DNA of 5,193 nucleotides from Acidimicrobiaceae bacterium (GCA_003131945.1 PKWD01000268.1:1-5193); one strand, 5' to 3'. Counted from the stretch's first letter, positions 1-5,028 are shown. Program-made: numbers and translations. Notes: generated by a model from the sequence alone, not told the origin.

Positions 1-1
1 C

Positions 2-166
2 ACGGTCACGACGGGCACGACGAACACCACTGTGGTGAAGGGAGCGACCACCACCACCACAACCGTGCCGAAGCCCACGACCACGACCACGAGCCCGACG
101 AGCAAGCCGGCGCCGGCCGACATCGCAGCCACACCGACAACCACCGTGCCCCCGAAGGCCGCTCCG
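2..166 (+). repeat. Thr-codon low-complexity tract (ACC/ACG repeats)
   Basis: Stretches of ACC and ACG triplets, partly as alternating ACGACC units around 78-95, encode the Thr-rich linker of the beta-helix protein. Such tracts can change length by slippage in whole codons, which would lengthen or shorten the spacer without breaking the frame. This is seen directly; the length variability is inference. Confidence 0.7.
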
Positions 167-1276
167 ACGGGCGTCGGGGCGGCAGCCAAGGCTGGTGTCG
201 GGTCCTCCGGGAGCAACTCCACCTCAGATCCAGCCGCCTGCGGTTCTTCGCCCATGGGCCCGATCACGAACGGCCAAACGATCACGTCCACCGGGACCGT
301 CACTCTCACCAAGCCCGTCTTCCTCAAGAACTGCTCCGATGTGACCTTCACCGGAGGCACGTGGGACGATCCCAACACATCACCCGGGAAGGCTTACGGC
401 GGCGGAGTCGGCAACGGCCGCCCAGCGTTCAACATCATCGGCGGAACGAATATCACGCTGGAAGATCTCAACGTCGTCGGCGTCAACAGGGGCGGCTTTA
501 AATGGAGCCTCGCCTTCAACGGTGGCATAGAGACACAGGGCACGGCCGGACTCACCTTGTCCGACGTGAAGGTGGCCCACGTCTTCGGGGACTGCTTGAC
601 CCTCAATCCGTTGCGCTCGGACACTGGCAGGAATGGCATCGTCGCACCCGTCAGAGACCTCACGGTCAACGGGTTCAGCGGCACCGCCTGCGGGCGTCAG
701 GGTATCACCCTCGCATCGGTCAACGGGGCCACCCTCACCAACGTCGTCATCGGCACGACCGGATTCGACGCGTTCGACGCCGAAGCCGATCAATCGGGCA
801 GGGAAGGCGCAGAAAACGTCACGGTGAACCAGTGCACGTTCTCGAGTCTCATCGCTATCACCTCCGGAGGCGGCTTCACGGGCCCGATCACGTTCTCGAA
901 CTGCGCCATGGACCGCACCGGAGGCGGTGATGTCCTGATGGTGGACAACACCAGCGGAAAGCCGGACGCCGGGCCTATCACCTTCTCTGACGACACACTT
1001 CGCTGTGGGGCGTCCGTCTACGTGAGCTGCTTCCAGCTCGACGGTGCCACCGATATGGTGGTGCAGAACAGCACCGTGACCATAGGTTTCCCCGCTGACG
1101 AGATCCATGAATCGACATACAGCGCCGATCACGACACCCACATCACATTCGCCAATGACGTCGTCAACGGCTTCGGCGTGATCGGGAACATTCATGCCGG
1201 GAGTACGGCAACCGTGACCGGCGGGAGCTGGACCGGCCACAGTTGTCGCTGGCCGGCCGTCTGCCCGAAACACTGA
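2..1276 (+). CDS. Secreted/surface right-handed parallel beta-helix protein, 5'-truncated by window edge
   Basis: The frame is open from base 2 to the TGA at 1274-1276, so the true start and any signal peptide lie upstream. The GTG at 32 is only the first possible start inside the window and sits within low-complexity sequence, so I do not treat it as the start. The first ~55 codons form a Thr/Pro/Ala-rich linker with runs of five or six Thr, typical of extracellular spacers. From about base 235 a Cys-containing segment leads into repeated short beta-strand units with Asn, Gly, Thr and Val at the turns (for example ITLEDLNVVGV, LTNVVIGTTGFDAF, ITFSNCAMDRTGGGD). This pattern fits the pectate-lyase-like right-handed parallel beta-helix superfamily. 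Several Cys residues suggest disulfides in an exported protein. No catalytic residues of a known polysaccharide lyase could be assigned, so it may be an enzyme or an adhesive/structural protein. The fold call is fairly sure; the substrate is unknown. Confidence 0.82.
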   Translation, partial: TVTTGTTNTTVVKGATTTTTTVPKPTTTTTSPTSKPAPADIAATPTTTVPPKAAPTGVGAAAKAGVGSSGSNSTSDPAACGSSPMGPITNGQTITSTGTVTLTKPVFLKNCSDVTFTGGTWDDPNTSPGKAYGGGVGNGRPAFNIIGGTNITLEDLNVVGVNRGGFKWSLAFNGGIETQGTAGLTLSDVKVAHVFGDCLTLNPLRSDTGRNGIVAPVRDLTVNGFSGTACGRQGITLASVNGATLTNVVIGTTGFDAFDAEADQSGREGAENVTVNQCTFSSLIAITSGGGFTGPITFSNCAMDRTGGGDVLMVDNTSGKPDAGPITFSDDTLRCGASVYVSCFQLDGATDMVVQNSTVTIGFPADEIHESTYSADHDTHITFANDVVNGFGVIGNIHAGSTATVTGGSWTGHSCRWPAVCPKH

Positions 1277-1641
1277 CCTTCGCAGTTTCCTCGATCCTCC
1301 ACCACGTAGCACCACGCGGTGTCGGCGATCCGCCACCTCACCCCGTCGGCGCCTCGAGGGAGAGATGCCAACGATTGTCGACGGCGTCGATGACCGTATT
1401 CAAGCCGTCGTCTGTCCATCTGACGTGACCGTGCGCACTAATGCCAGTCGACGGCTCGACCGAGACCGCAGGAGCGTGAGGGCGACCGGTTGAGACCGCC
1501 GGGGTTACCGTTGGCCCTGTGAATCACCCTCGGGGTCGGGCGGATGTGCTGTGTTCGCTCACCCTGATCGGGCGACCCAACCTGTATCGAGGGCGGTGGA
1601 CGATCCCGGTCACTTCCCGACCGGACCGGCCACTCACTCGC
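1277..1641. other. Gene-poor stretch between beta-helix gene and leftward gene set
   Basis: I find no complete gene here. On the minus strand a frame without any ATG or GTG is open from about 1523 to a TGA at 1338-1340 and includes a protein-like stretch (for example WTDDGLNTVIDAVDNRWHL). A second minus-strand frame further left reads RWRIADTAWCYVVEDRG. Together they could be traces of a decayed minus-strand gene, but no family is recognisable. The right end carries the hairpin described separately. The stretch separates the rightward beta-helix gene from the leftward set that ends at 1642. Confidence 0.4.
1606..1624 (-). terminator. Possible hairpin terminator for the leftward gene set
   Basis: CCGGTC (1606-1611) and GACCGG (1619-1624) are perfect inverted repeats around a 7-base loop. 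The hairpin begins 18 bases past the stop of the leftward ORF ending at 1642. No T-run follows on the minus strand, so if it ends transcription it is not a canonical intrinsic terminator. The position supports the call; the 6-bp stem makes it tentative. Confidence 0.3.
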
Positions 1642-1836
1642 TCAACCGTCCGTCGTCGCTTCGAGGTCACGGGCCTTAATCCGGGCCAACATCGCCCGCA
1701 GATCATCGGCGAGTGCCTGGAACTCTGTATGACTGCGTTCGTCAGCCATGAGTCTCGCCACCGACGGCAGTACAACGGCCTTCTTCCGGGCCCTCGGGCG
1801 CTCGTATCCAGCCGCTCCACTTGACGCTGGACACAC
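1642..1836 (-). CDS. Small hypothetical helical protein, start uncertain, possibly frame-disturbed
   Basis: The frame ends at a TGA (1642-1644) and can begin at GTG 1836 (64 aa) or at ATG 1749 (35 aa). The C-terminal half looks coding and amphipathic: EFQALADDLRAMLARIKARD is a likely helix rich in Ala, Leu, Arg and acidic residues. It lies just downstream of the Ig-like gene on the same strand. The best ribosome-binding-like sequence, GGAGAG, sits four bases before an ATG at 1844 in a different frame, whose first residues (MLECVQRQVERLD) also look coding. A single-base indel near 1815 would join the two into one ~68-residue protein, so either the gene is frameshifted or the 1836 or 1749 start is used. 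No family is recognised. It could be the end of a small operon with the Ig-like gene. Confidence 0.38.
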   Translation of the reverse strand: MCPASSGAAGYERPRARKKAVVLPSVARLMADERSHTEFQALADDLRAMLARIKARDLEATTDG

Positions 1837-1864
1837 TCCAACATAAGGCTCTCCGCTGAGGGGA

Positions 1865-2401
1865 TCAGATCATCGGTGCGGGCGGGTCGATGGTGAACGT
1901 CGCCGTGTACGTTGGGTCCGTTCCGGCCTCCACATCGGCGATCACCTGAACGACTCCGGCCGCACACGAACCGCCCAGCACGGTGACGGTGGCGTTGCCG
2001 TCGTCGTCGATGGTGGCGGTGGCCGTGGAGCCGGTGAACGTTCCTTGGTCGGTGATCCAGGTGACCCCTTGGCCGCACCGGTTGCTCAGCCCGGACACGA
2101 TCTCGACGGTCTGTTCGGCGTAAACGGGGTCAGTCGCCACGGAGATCACGGCGTAGACGTCAGAGCCGCCGGTCTCCACGACGGGGTTCGGTGACACGGT
2201 GATGTTCGTTGGAGGGGGGGAACCGCCGGTGCCGCCTCCCCCGGATTTCTGGCAGGCGGAGAGGGTGCTCTTCGGATGGTGCTTGCACCATTTCGCAGAG
2301 CCTGGCGCGTTCTTCGCCGACGCCGTCCCGGACATGCACAGAACAGACAGGACGAGGGCGATGAGGAGCACAGACTTCGTCGCCGTTCGCACAAGTCTCA
2401 C
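1865..2401 (-). CDS. Secreted protein with signal peptide and Ig-like beta-sandwich domain
   Basis: This 178-aa protein is read from GTG 2401. That start gives a textbook signal peptide: RLVRTATK basic end, hydrophobic core VLLIALVLSVL, and a probable cleavage after TASA (residue 29). A lipobox is not evident, because the Cys at 22 follows Leu and the core continues. After cleavage comes a short segment with two Cys (39, 50), a Gly-rich linker (about 54-60), and a Thr/Val/Gly-rich domain from about 65 to 172 with alternating strand-like segments and two more Cys (109, 146). That pattern fits an Ig-like/invasin-like adhesive or structural fold. The frame stays open upstream to a GTG at 2494, but that start would bury the signal peptide and overlap the 55-aa gene. 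No strong ribosome-binding site precedes 2401; GTG 2392 is an alternative. The ligand is unknown. The gene lies between two small same-strand ORFs and may be co-transcribed with them. Confidence 0.8.
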   Translation of the reverse strand: MRLVRTATKSVLLIALVLSVLCMSGTASAKNAPGSAKWCKHHPKSTLSACQKSGGGGTGGSPPPTNITVSPNPVVETGGSDVYAVISVATDPVYAEQTVEIVSGLSNRCGQGVTWITDQGTFTGSTATATIDDDGNATVTVLGGSCAAGVVQVIADVEAGTDPTYTATFTIDPPAPMI

Positions 2402-2456
2402 CGTAGGTGGGACCGAGAATGCGGTTCGCCGTCGATATTGAGGAACGGGCGAACCT

Positions 2457-2624
2457 TCACTCTGGACCGTCCACCGTCGGCTGCCGGAGAGCACGTAGGG
2501 ACCGCGGGGCCTCTTGCAGCTCGGCGATCAGCCGCACGGCCTCCTCCCGGTCGAGTGCCTGGGAGCCGGGAGGCAGCATGACGATGGACCGGCGCCAGTC
2601 CTCAAGTTCGTAGTAGCGGTCCAT
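2457..2624 (-). CDS. Small (55 aa) hypothetical protein divergent from the integrase
   Basis: ATG 2624 to the TGA at 2457-2459 encodes 55 residues beginning MDRYYELEDWRRSIVMLPPG. The composition looks genuinely coding: GC-rich third positions, an aromatic/acidic N-terminus, and a later predicted helix (EEAVRLIAELQEAPRSLRAL). No transmembrane segment or Cys is present. No ribosome-binding site is obvious before the ATG. Its start lies 88 bases from the integrase start on the opposite strand, with the 35-bp palindrome between them. The Ig-like gene begins 55 bases downstream on the same strand. A small protein divergent from a tyrosine integrase across a shared control region is the usual place for an excisionase/directionality factor or an element regulator, but no helix-turn-helix is evident and I recognise no family. 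The function is therefore open. Confidence 0.58.
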   Translation of the reverse strand: MDRYYELEDWRRSIVMLPPGSQALDREEAVRLIAELQEAPRSLRALRQPTVDGPE

Positions 2625-2657
2625 GTATCGAACATACGGTCTCGGATGCGTGCCTGG

Positions 2658-2692
2658 CTGAATACCGATAATATAACACTATCGGTAGTCAG
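2658..2692. promoter_or_regulatory. 35-bp palindrome in divergent promoter: candidate operator or recombinase core site
   Basis: The left arm CTGAATACCGATA (2658-2670) and right arm TATCGGTAGTCAG (2680-2692) are inverted repeats matching at 12 of 13 positions (only 2662/2688 fail to pair). They surround an AT-rich 9-base centre, ATATAACAC. The inner 8 bases of each arm match perfectly. Candidate -10 elements overlap the centre: TATAAC at 2672-2677 for the integrase and TATATT on the minus strand for the 55-aa gene; no good -35 is visible. Two readings fit: a repressor operator covering both promoters, or a tyrosine-recombinase core site, whose usual layout is two arms of 11-13 bp around a 6-9-bp crossover region. 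No second copy was seen in the window, so the attachment-site reading is untested. Confidence 0.75.
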
Positions 2693-2700
2693 GTGCCTCG

Positions 2701-2706
2701 AGGAGG
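2701..2706 (+). promoter_or_regulatory. Strong Shine-Dalgarno site of the integrase gene
   Basis: AGGAGG lies six bases before the ATG at 2713. It is the best ribosome-binding site in the window and fixes the integrase start. Confidence 0.85.
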
Positions 2707-2712
2707 TAGGTC

Positions 2713-3669
2713 ATGTCACTAGTCGAGTGGGAACCGAAGGCCGTCGCCCTGGCCGATGTGGCGGACCAGGCGCGGTCTTACGCCGCCGCCAGCCGGTCGG
2801 AGAACACGCGCCGCGCCTACCGGGCCGACTGGGAGCACTTCGCCGCCTGGTGCGAGCGGCGGAACCGCTCCAGCCTTCCCGCTGACCCCGTCACCGTGGC
2901 CTTGTACGTGACCGACATGGCCGACACCTTCAAGCCGTCCACCATCTCCCGGCGCATGGTGTCCATCGCCCAAGCCCACAAGGTCGCCGGGCACTCCTCC
3001 CCCACCACCGATAAGCGCGTGCGGCTGGTGAACGCTGGCATCCGGCGGGTCCATGGCGTGGCCCCCAGTCAGGTACGTCCGGTCGTGACCGAGGACCTCC
3101 GCCGGATGGTGGCGACCTGTGGCCACGACCCCGCGGACATCCGGGACCGGGCTCTCCTGCTGCTCGGGTTCGCAGCGGCCCTGCGCCGGTCGGAGTTGGT
3201 CGGGCTCGATGCGACCGACCTCGAGGAGACCCATGACGGCCTGGTCATCACCGTGCGCCGGTCAAAGACGGACCAGGAGGGAGTGGGGCGGAAGATCGGC
3301 GTGCCGTATGGGTCGAATCCGGCCACCTGCCCGGTGCGGGCGTGGCGGTCGTGGATCGAGACGGCAACTATCAGCGGTGGGGCGCTGTTCCGGGGAGTTG
3401 ACCGTTACGGCAACATCGCCGAGAGCCGCCTGAGCGACCGAGGGGTGGCCCTGATCGTGAAGCGTCGGGCGGAGGCGGTTGGCATCGACCCGGATACCGT
3501 CTCCGGGCACTCGCTACGGGCCGGGCTGGCCACGTCGGCGGCAGCCGCTGGGGTGTCAGAACGGGCCATTGCGGCCACAACCGGGCACAAGTCGATGACG
3601 GTGCTGAGGGGCTACATCCGAGACGGGAGCTTGTTCCCGGACAATGCAGCTGGCGCTGTCGGATTGTGA
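2713..3669 (+). CDS. Tyrosine-type site-specific recombinase/integrase
   Basis: This complete 318-aa protein catalyses DNA strand exchange through a covalent 3'-phosphotyrosine intermediate (family knowledge). The N-terminal ~115 residues match the SAM-like core-binding domain of phage/Xer-type integrases (SENTRRAYRADWEHFAAWC at 29-47, then YVTDMADTFKPSTISRRMVSI). The catalytic domain follows from about 123. All signature residues are visible: Arg158 in AALRRSEL, Lys185 in RRSKTDQ, His266 and Arg269 in GHSLRAG, His292 in TGHKSMT, and nucleophile Tyr301 in LRGYIRDG. The length is normal for the family, and no N-terminal arm-binding domain is evident, as in Xer or simple integrases. The ATG has a strong Shine-Dalgarno site. 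The gene faces away from a 55-aa gene across the palindrome and runs towards the J-domain gene, with stop codons separated by 18 bases. The protein should be active; its target site is not known. Confidence 0.97.
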   Translation: MSLVEWEPKAVALADVADQARSYAAASRSENTRRAYRADWEHFAAWCERRNRSSLPADPVTVALYVTDMADTFKPSTISRRMVSIAQAHKVAGHSSPTTDKRVRLVNAGIRRVHGVAPSQVRPVVTEDLRRMVATCGHDPADIRDRALLLLGFAAALRRSELVGLDATDLEETHDGLVITVRRSKTDQEGVGRKIGVPYGSNPATCPVRAWRSWIETATISGGALFRGVDRYGNIAESRLSDRGVALIVKRRAEAVGIDPDTVSGHSLRAGLATSAAAAGVSERAIAATTGHKSMTVLRGYIRDGSLFPDNAAGAVGL

Positions 3670-3678
3670 TTCTGGGAT

Positions 3679-3688
3679 AGAGCGCTCT
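3679..3688. repeat. 10-bp perfect palindrome between convergent stop codons
   Basis: AGAGCGCTCT lies in the 18-base gap between the integrase stop and the J-domain stop, reaching one base into the latter. It may take part in a bidirectional terminator, but without a loop or T-run it makes a poor hairpin. It could be a chance palindrome. Confidence 0.35.
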
Positions 3689-4230
3689 CATCGAACGCGA
3701 GTGATTCTTCCACACGCCTGGCATATGCGTCGGGCGGTGGGTGTGCCTATCAACGTGCATTTTGCACCGACACACGTACGCGCCATGTGGTCGCCACTCG
3801 GTTGTTGATTGTTGCTCTTCGTCTCCGAGGCGCCAGTGTGCGGGCTACGACGGAGTACCAGTGAGTCAGCAACTCTCTTGAACTGACGCGCAACCGTCAA
3901 GTAGTCGCCATCCCAGGCGTGCGGAACTCCCGCATCCAGGAGCCCTTCTGTCAGTTCACCTTTCCGTCGACTGGTCCAAGCACGCGTCCGGTAGACGACG
4001 TCCTTCTTCAGCGCACCCATCATTGTCTGATGGGCGGCTGCGACCTCCTTCATCCGCCGATTCGCTTCCTCCTGCACTTTCGGAGGCGCACCCATATACT
4101 TGTCTGGGTGGTAAATCTGGGCGAGGGTCCTGAACGCCTCGCCAATCTCGTCGGCTGAGGCATCAGCCTCAACACCAAGGACTTCGTGTGGTTCGGCCAC
4201 AGGAAGGTATCGTCCCAGGCGTGCGGTCAC
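3688..4230 (-). CDS. J-domain (DnaJ-like) protein with C-terminal zinc-ribbon-like motif
   Basis: This 180-aa protein, read from GTG 4230, carries an N-terminal J-domain (about residues 14-75): PHEVLGVEADASADEIGEAF, then YHPDK with the invariant HPD at 41-43, and a third helix with EANRRMKEVAAAHQTM. J-domains stimulate Hsp70/DnaK ATPase. The Gly/Phe region and client-binding domains of true DnaJ are absent. Residues ~90-125 (LLDAGVPHAWDGDYLTV) look like a small alpha/beta module of unknown role. The C-terminus has four Cys in a C-X4-C-X11-C-X2-C layout (153, 158, 170, 173), a plausible zinc ribbon. GTG 4200 is an alternative start (170 aa); neither has a clear ribosome-binding site. The gene is convergent with the integrase and divergent from the cold-shock-domain gene. 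It is cytosolic, probably a specialised co-chaperone; its client is unknown. Confidence 0.9.
   Translation of the reverse strand: MTARLGRYLPVAEPHEVLGVEADASADEIGEAFRTLAQIYHPDKYMGAPPKVQEEANRRMKEVAAAHQTMMGALKKDVVYRTRAWTSRRKGELTEGLLDAGVPHAWDGDYLTVARQFKRVADSLVLRRSPHTGASETKSNNQQPSGDHMARTCVGAKCTLIGTPTARRICQACGRITRVR
3911..3924 (+). repeat. 14-bp direct repeat, copy 1
   Basis: TCCCAGGCGTGCGG occurs here and again at 4213-4226, 302 bases apart and both inside the J-domain gene. The copies are read in different frames, so the identity is not explained by a repeated peptide. It may be chance in GC-rich DNA. Confidence 0.5.
4213..4226 (+). repeat. 14-bp direct repeat, copy 2
   Basis: Exact second copy of the 14-mer at 3911-3924. 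It lies just inside the GTG 4230 start of the J-domain gene, close to the divergent control region. Confidence 0.5.
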
Positions 4231-4290
4231 TTGAGAGATGCCGAGCTTGGCCGGGCTCAGCTGCCTGCGGCTGTCGTTGAGGAGACAACC
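4231..4290. promoter_or_regulatory. Divergent leader between J-domain and cold-shock-domain genes
   Basis: These 60 bases separate the GTG 4230 and ATG 4291 starts. No convincing -10/-35 pair is visible in this GC-rich sequence. A small hairpin (CAGCTG 4258-4263, loop CCTG, CGGCTG 4268-4273, one G-T pair) lies just upstream of the cold-shock gene's GAGGAG (4279-4284) and would form in its mRNA leader. If the J-domain protein starts at 4200, the region is 90 bases long. Confidence 0.4.
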
Positions 4291-4551
4291 ATGATGGACA
4301 CTCCGCCTGGAGCGAAGGACGCCACGGGAACCGTGCAGGATTGGTACTCAGATGAGGGATGGGGCGTCCTCGTCTCACCTGAGGTCGAGGGGACCGTGTT
4401 CGCCCACTTCTCGGCGATTGACCTCCCAGGCAATCAGTACCGCGAGCTGCGGACCGGACAGCCGGTCGCGTTCAAGTACACGACTCCTGGGCAGGACGGG
4501 TGCGACCACAGTGCCCAGTACGTCAACCCGCTCGGTTCCATAGACAGCTGA
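4291..4551 (+). CDS. Cold-shock-domain (CspA-like) nucleic-acid-binding protein, divergent
   Basis: This 86-aa protein consists almost entirely of one cold-shock domain (residues 12-81), an OB-fold that binds single-stranded RNA or DNA. The order of motifs fits the family: GTVQDWYSDEGWGVLV, the RNP2-like VFAHFSAI (36-43), then GNQYRELRTGQPVAFKY and a closing AQYVNPL. RNP1 is changed: the usual K-G-F-G-F is E-G-W-G-V (22-26), and the Trp of the first strand appears replaced by Asp17, with Trp18 and Tyr19 next to it. Binding may therefore differ from classical CspA. The ATG at 4291 is chosen because GAGGAG lies six bases before it; the frame is open upstream but reads through the divergent gene. 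ATG 4294 is equally close. The stop codon sits directly against the integrase remnant, and the gene is divergent from the J-domain gene. Both encode stress-type functions and might share control. Confidence 0.9.
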   Translation: MMDTPPGAKDATGTVQDWYSDEGWGVLVSPEVEGTVFAHFSAIDLPGNQYRELRTGQPVAFKYTTPGQDGCDHSAQYVNPLGSIDS

Positions 4552-4552
4552 A

Positions 4553-4714
4553 CACTCTTTACGGCCCGGGCTGGCAACGTCAGCATCGACGGCAAGAGTC
4601 TCCGAGCGCGCGATTCGCAGACACACGTGGCACTCGTCGATGACCGTGTTGAGGGACTATATCCGGGACGGGAGCTTGTTCACGGACAATGCGGCTGCGT
4701 CCGTCGGACTGTAG
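4553..4714 (+). pseudogene. C-terminal remnant of a second tyrosine recombinase
   Basis: In one uninterrupted frame ending at TAG 4712-4714, these bases encode 53 residues aligning without net gaps to residues 266-318 of the full integrase. By my count 40 of 53 residues (75%) and about 72% of bases are identical. It keeps HSLR (His and Arg catalytic residues), the second His in WHSSMTV, and the Tyr in LRDYIRDGSLF; even the tail (DNAA..VGL and stop) ends at the same place. There is no start codon, core-binding domain, catalytic Arg1 or Lys. Homology begins one base after the cold-shock stop codon at 4551, and the frame hits a TAG at 4541-4543. The one block of unlike residues (RRHTW against AATTG) is best explained by two compensating one-base indels. 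Most other changes are at third positions, so this is a diverged paralogue rather than a recent duplicate. It is not functional alone. Confidence 0.93.
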
Positions 4715-4722
4715 ATGTGAGT

Positions 4723-4740
4723 TACCTCGGCATACCTCGG
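4723..4740. repeat. Two tandem TACCTCGG repeats with 10-bp period
   Basis: TACCTCGG occurs at 4723-4730 and 4733-4740, separated by CA. The one-helical-turn spacing suits a protein-binding site, for example for a small regulator or excisionase. It lies between the integrase remnant and the next coding-like sequence. Only two units are present, so the role is speculative. Confidence 0.4.
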
Positions 4741-4744
4741 ACAA

Positions 4745-5028
4745 ATGCGCCACACCGTCGCTGTGCCGAATAAACCGTTCGACGTTCCTGACAACGTCCT
4801 CTCGTTCCTCGCCGACGGAGAGCCTGCACTCGCCTTCGCGTGGCTCGCGTGCAGAAGTTCGGAACTCGTTTCGGTACGCTCTATCCAATTGGCGCAGTCA
4901 TTCGCGAGGTCGACCTCGTAAGGAACCGGCTGCACATGACGAAGCTTCGACAAGCAACTGTCGACCGTGGCTTCCCTCTCGACCGAGACATGGCGATGGT
5001 TGTGACTGCGAACCGACTACTGATCTGA
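4745..5028 (+). pseudogene. Possible frameshifted small gene of unknown function
   Basis: ATG 4745 opens a 58-codon frame ending at TAA 4919-4921. Its first ~37 codons look coding, with GC-rich third positions and protein-like residues (for example KPFDVPDNVLSFLADGEPAL). A second frame, with GTG 4840 as possible start, runs to TGA 5026-5028 and reads sensibly further right (RVQKFGTRFGTLYPIGAVI, then VDRGFPLDRDMAMVVTANRL). A one-base shift near 4838-4850 would fuse them into one ~95-residue product. No ribosome-binding site precedes 4745 and no family is recognised. Alternatives are two overlapping short genes or non-coding sequence. The strand is also uncertain, because long minus-strand frames cover the same bases. 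Confidence 0.28.

Noticed and set aside
380..1336. Long (318-codon) minus-strand open frame opposite the beta-helix gene
   Set aside because: Arg/Val/Asp-rich translation typical of the antisense of a GC-rich gene; the plus strand has clear beta-helix repeats.
1243..1428. Plus-strand fragment reading SMTVF near 1385-1400, resembling the integrase SMTVL motif; a 12-base match to the remnant
   Set aside because: Agreement stops on both sides of the motif, no catalytic His or Tyr follows, and flanking bases do not align; probably chance rather than a third integrase copy.
2402..2494. Longer start (GTG 2494) for the Ig-like protein
   Set aside because: It would place ~31 polar residues before an obvious signal peptide and overlap the 55-aa gene.
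2719..3234. 171-codon minus-strand frame inside the integrase gene
   Set aside because: Shadow of the integrase; Gly/Val/His-rich with no domain.
3666..3708. GTGATTCT repeated at 3666 and 3701
   Set aside because: Only 8 bases, one copy spanning a stop codon; no further structure.
4657..4953. 98-codon minus-strand frame across the integrase remnant
   Set aside because: Overlaps sequence clearly homologous to the integrase on the plus strand; no recognisable domain or ribosome-binding site.
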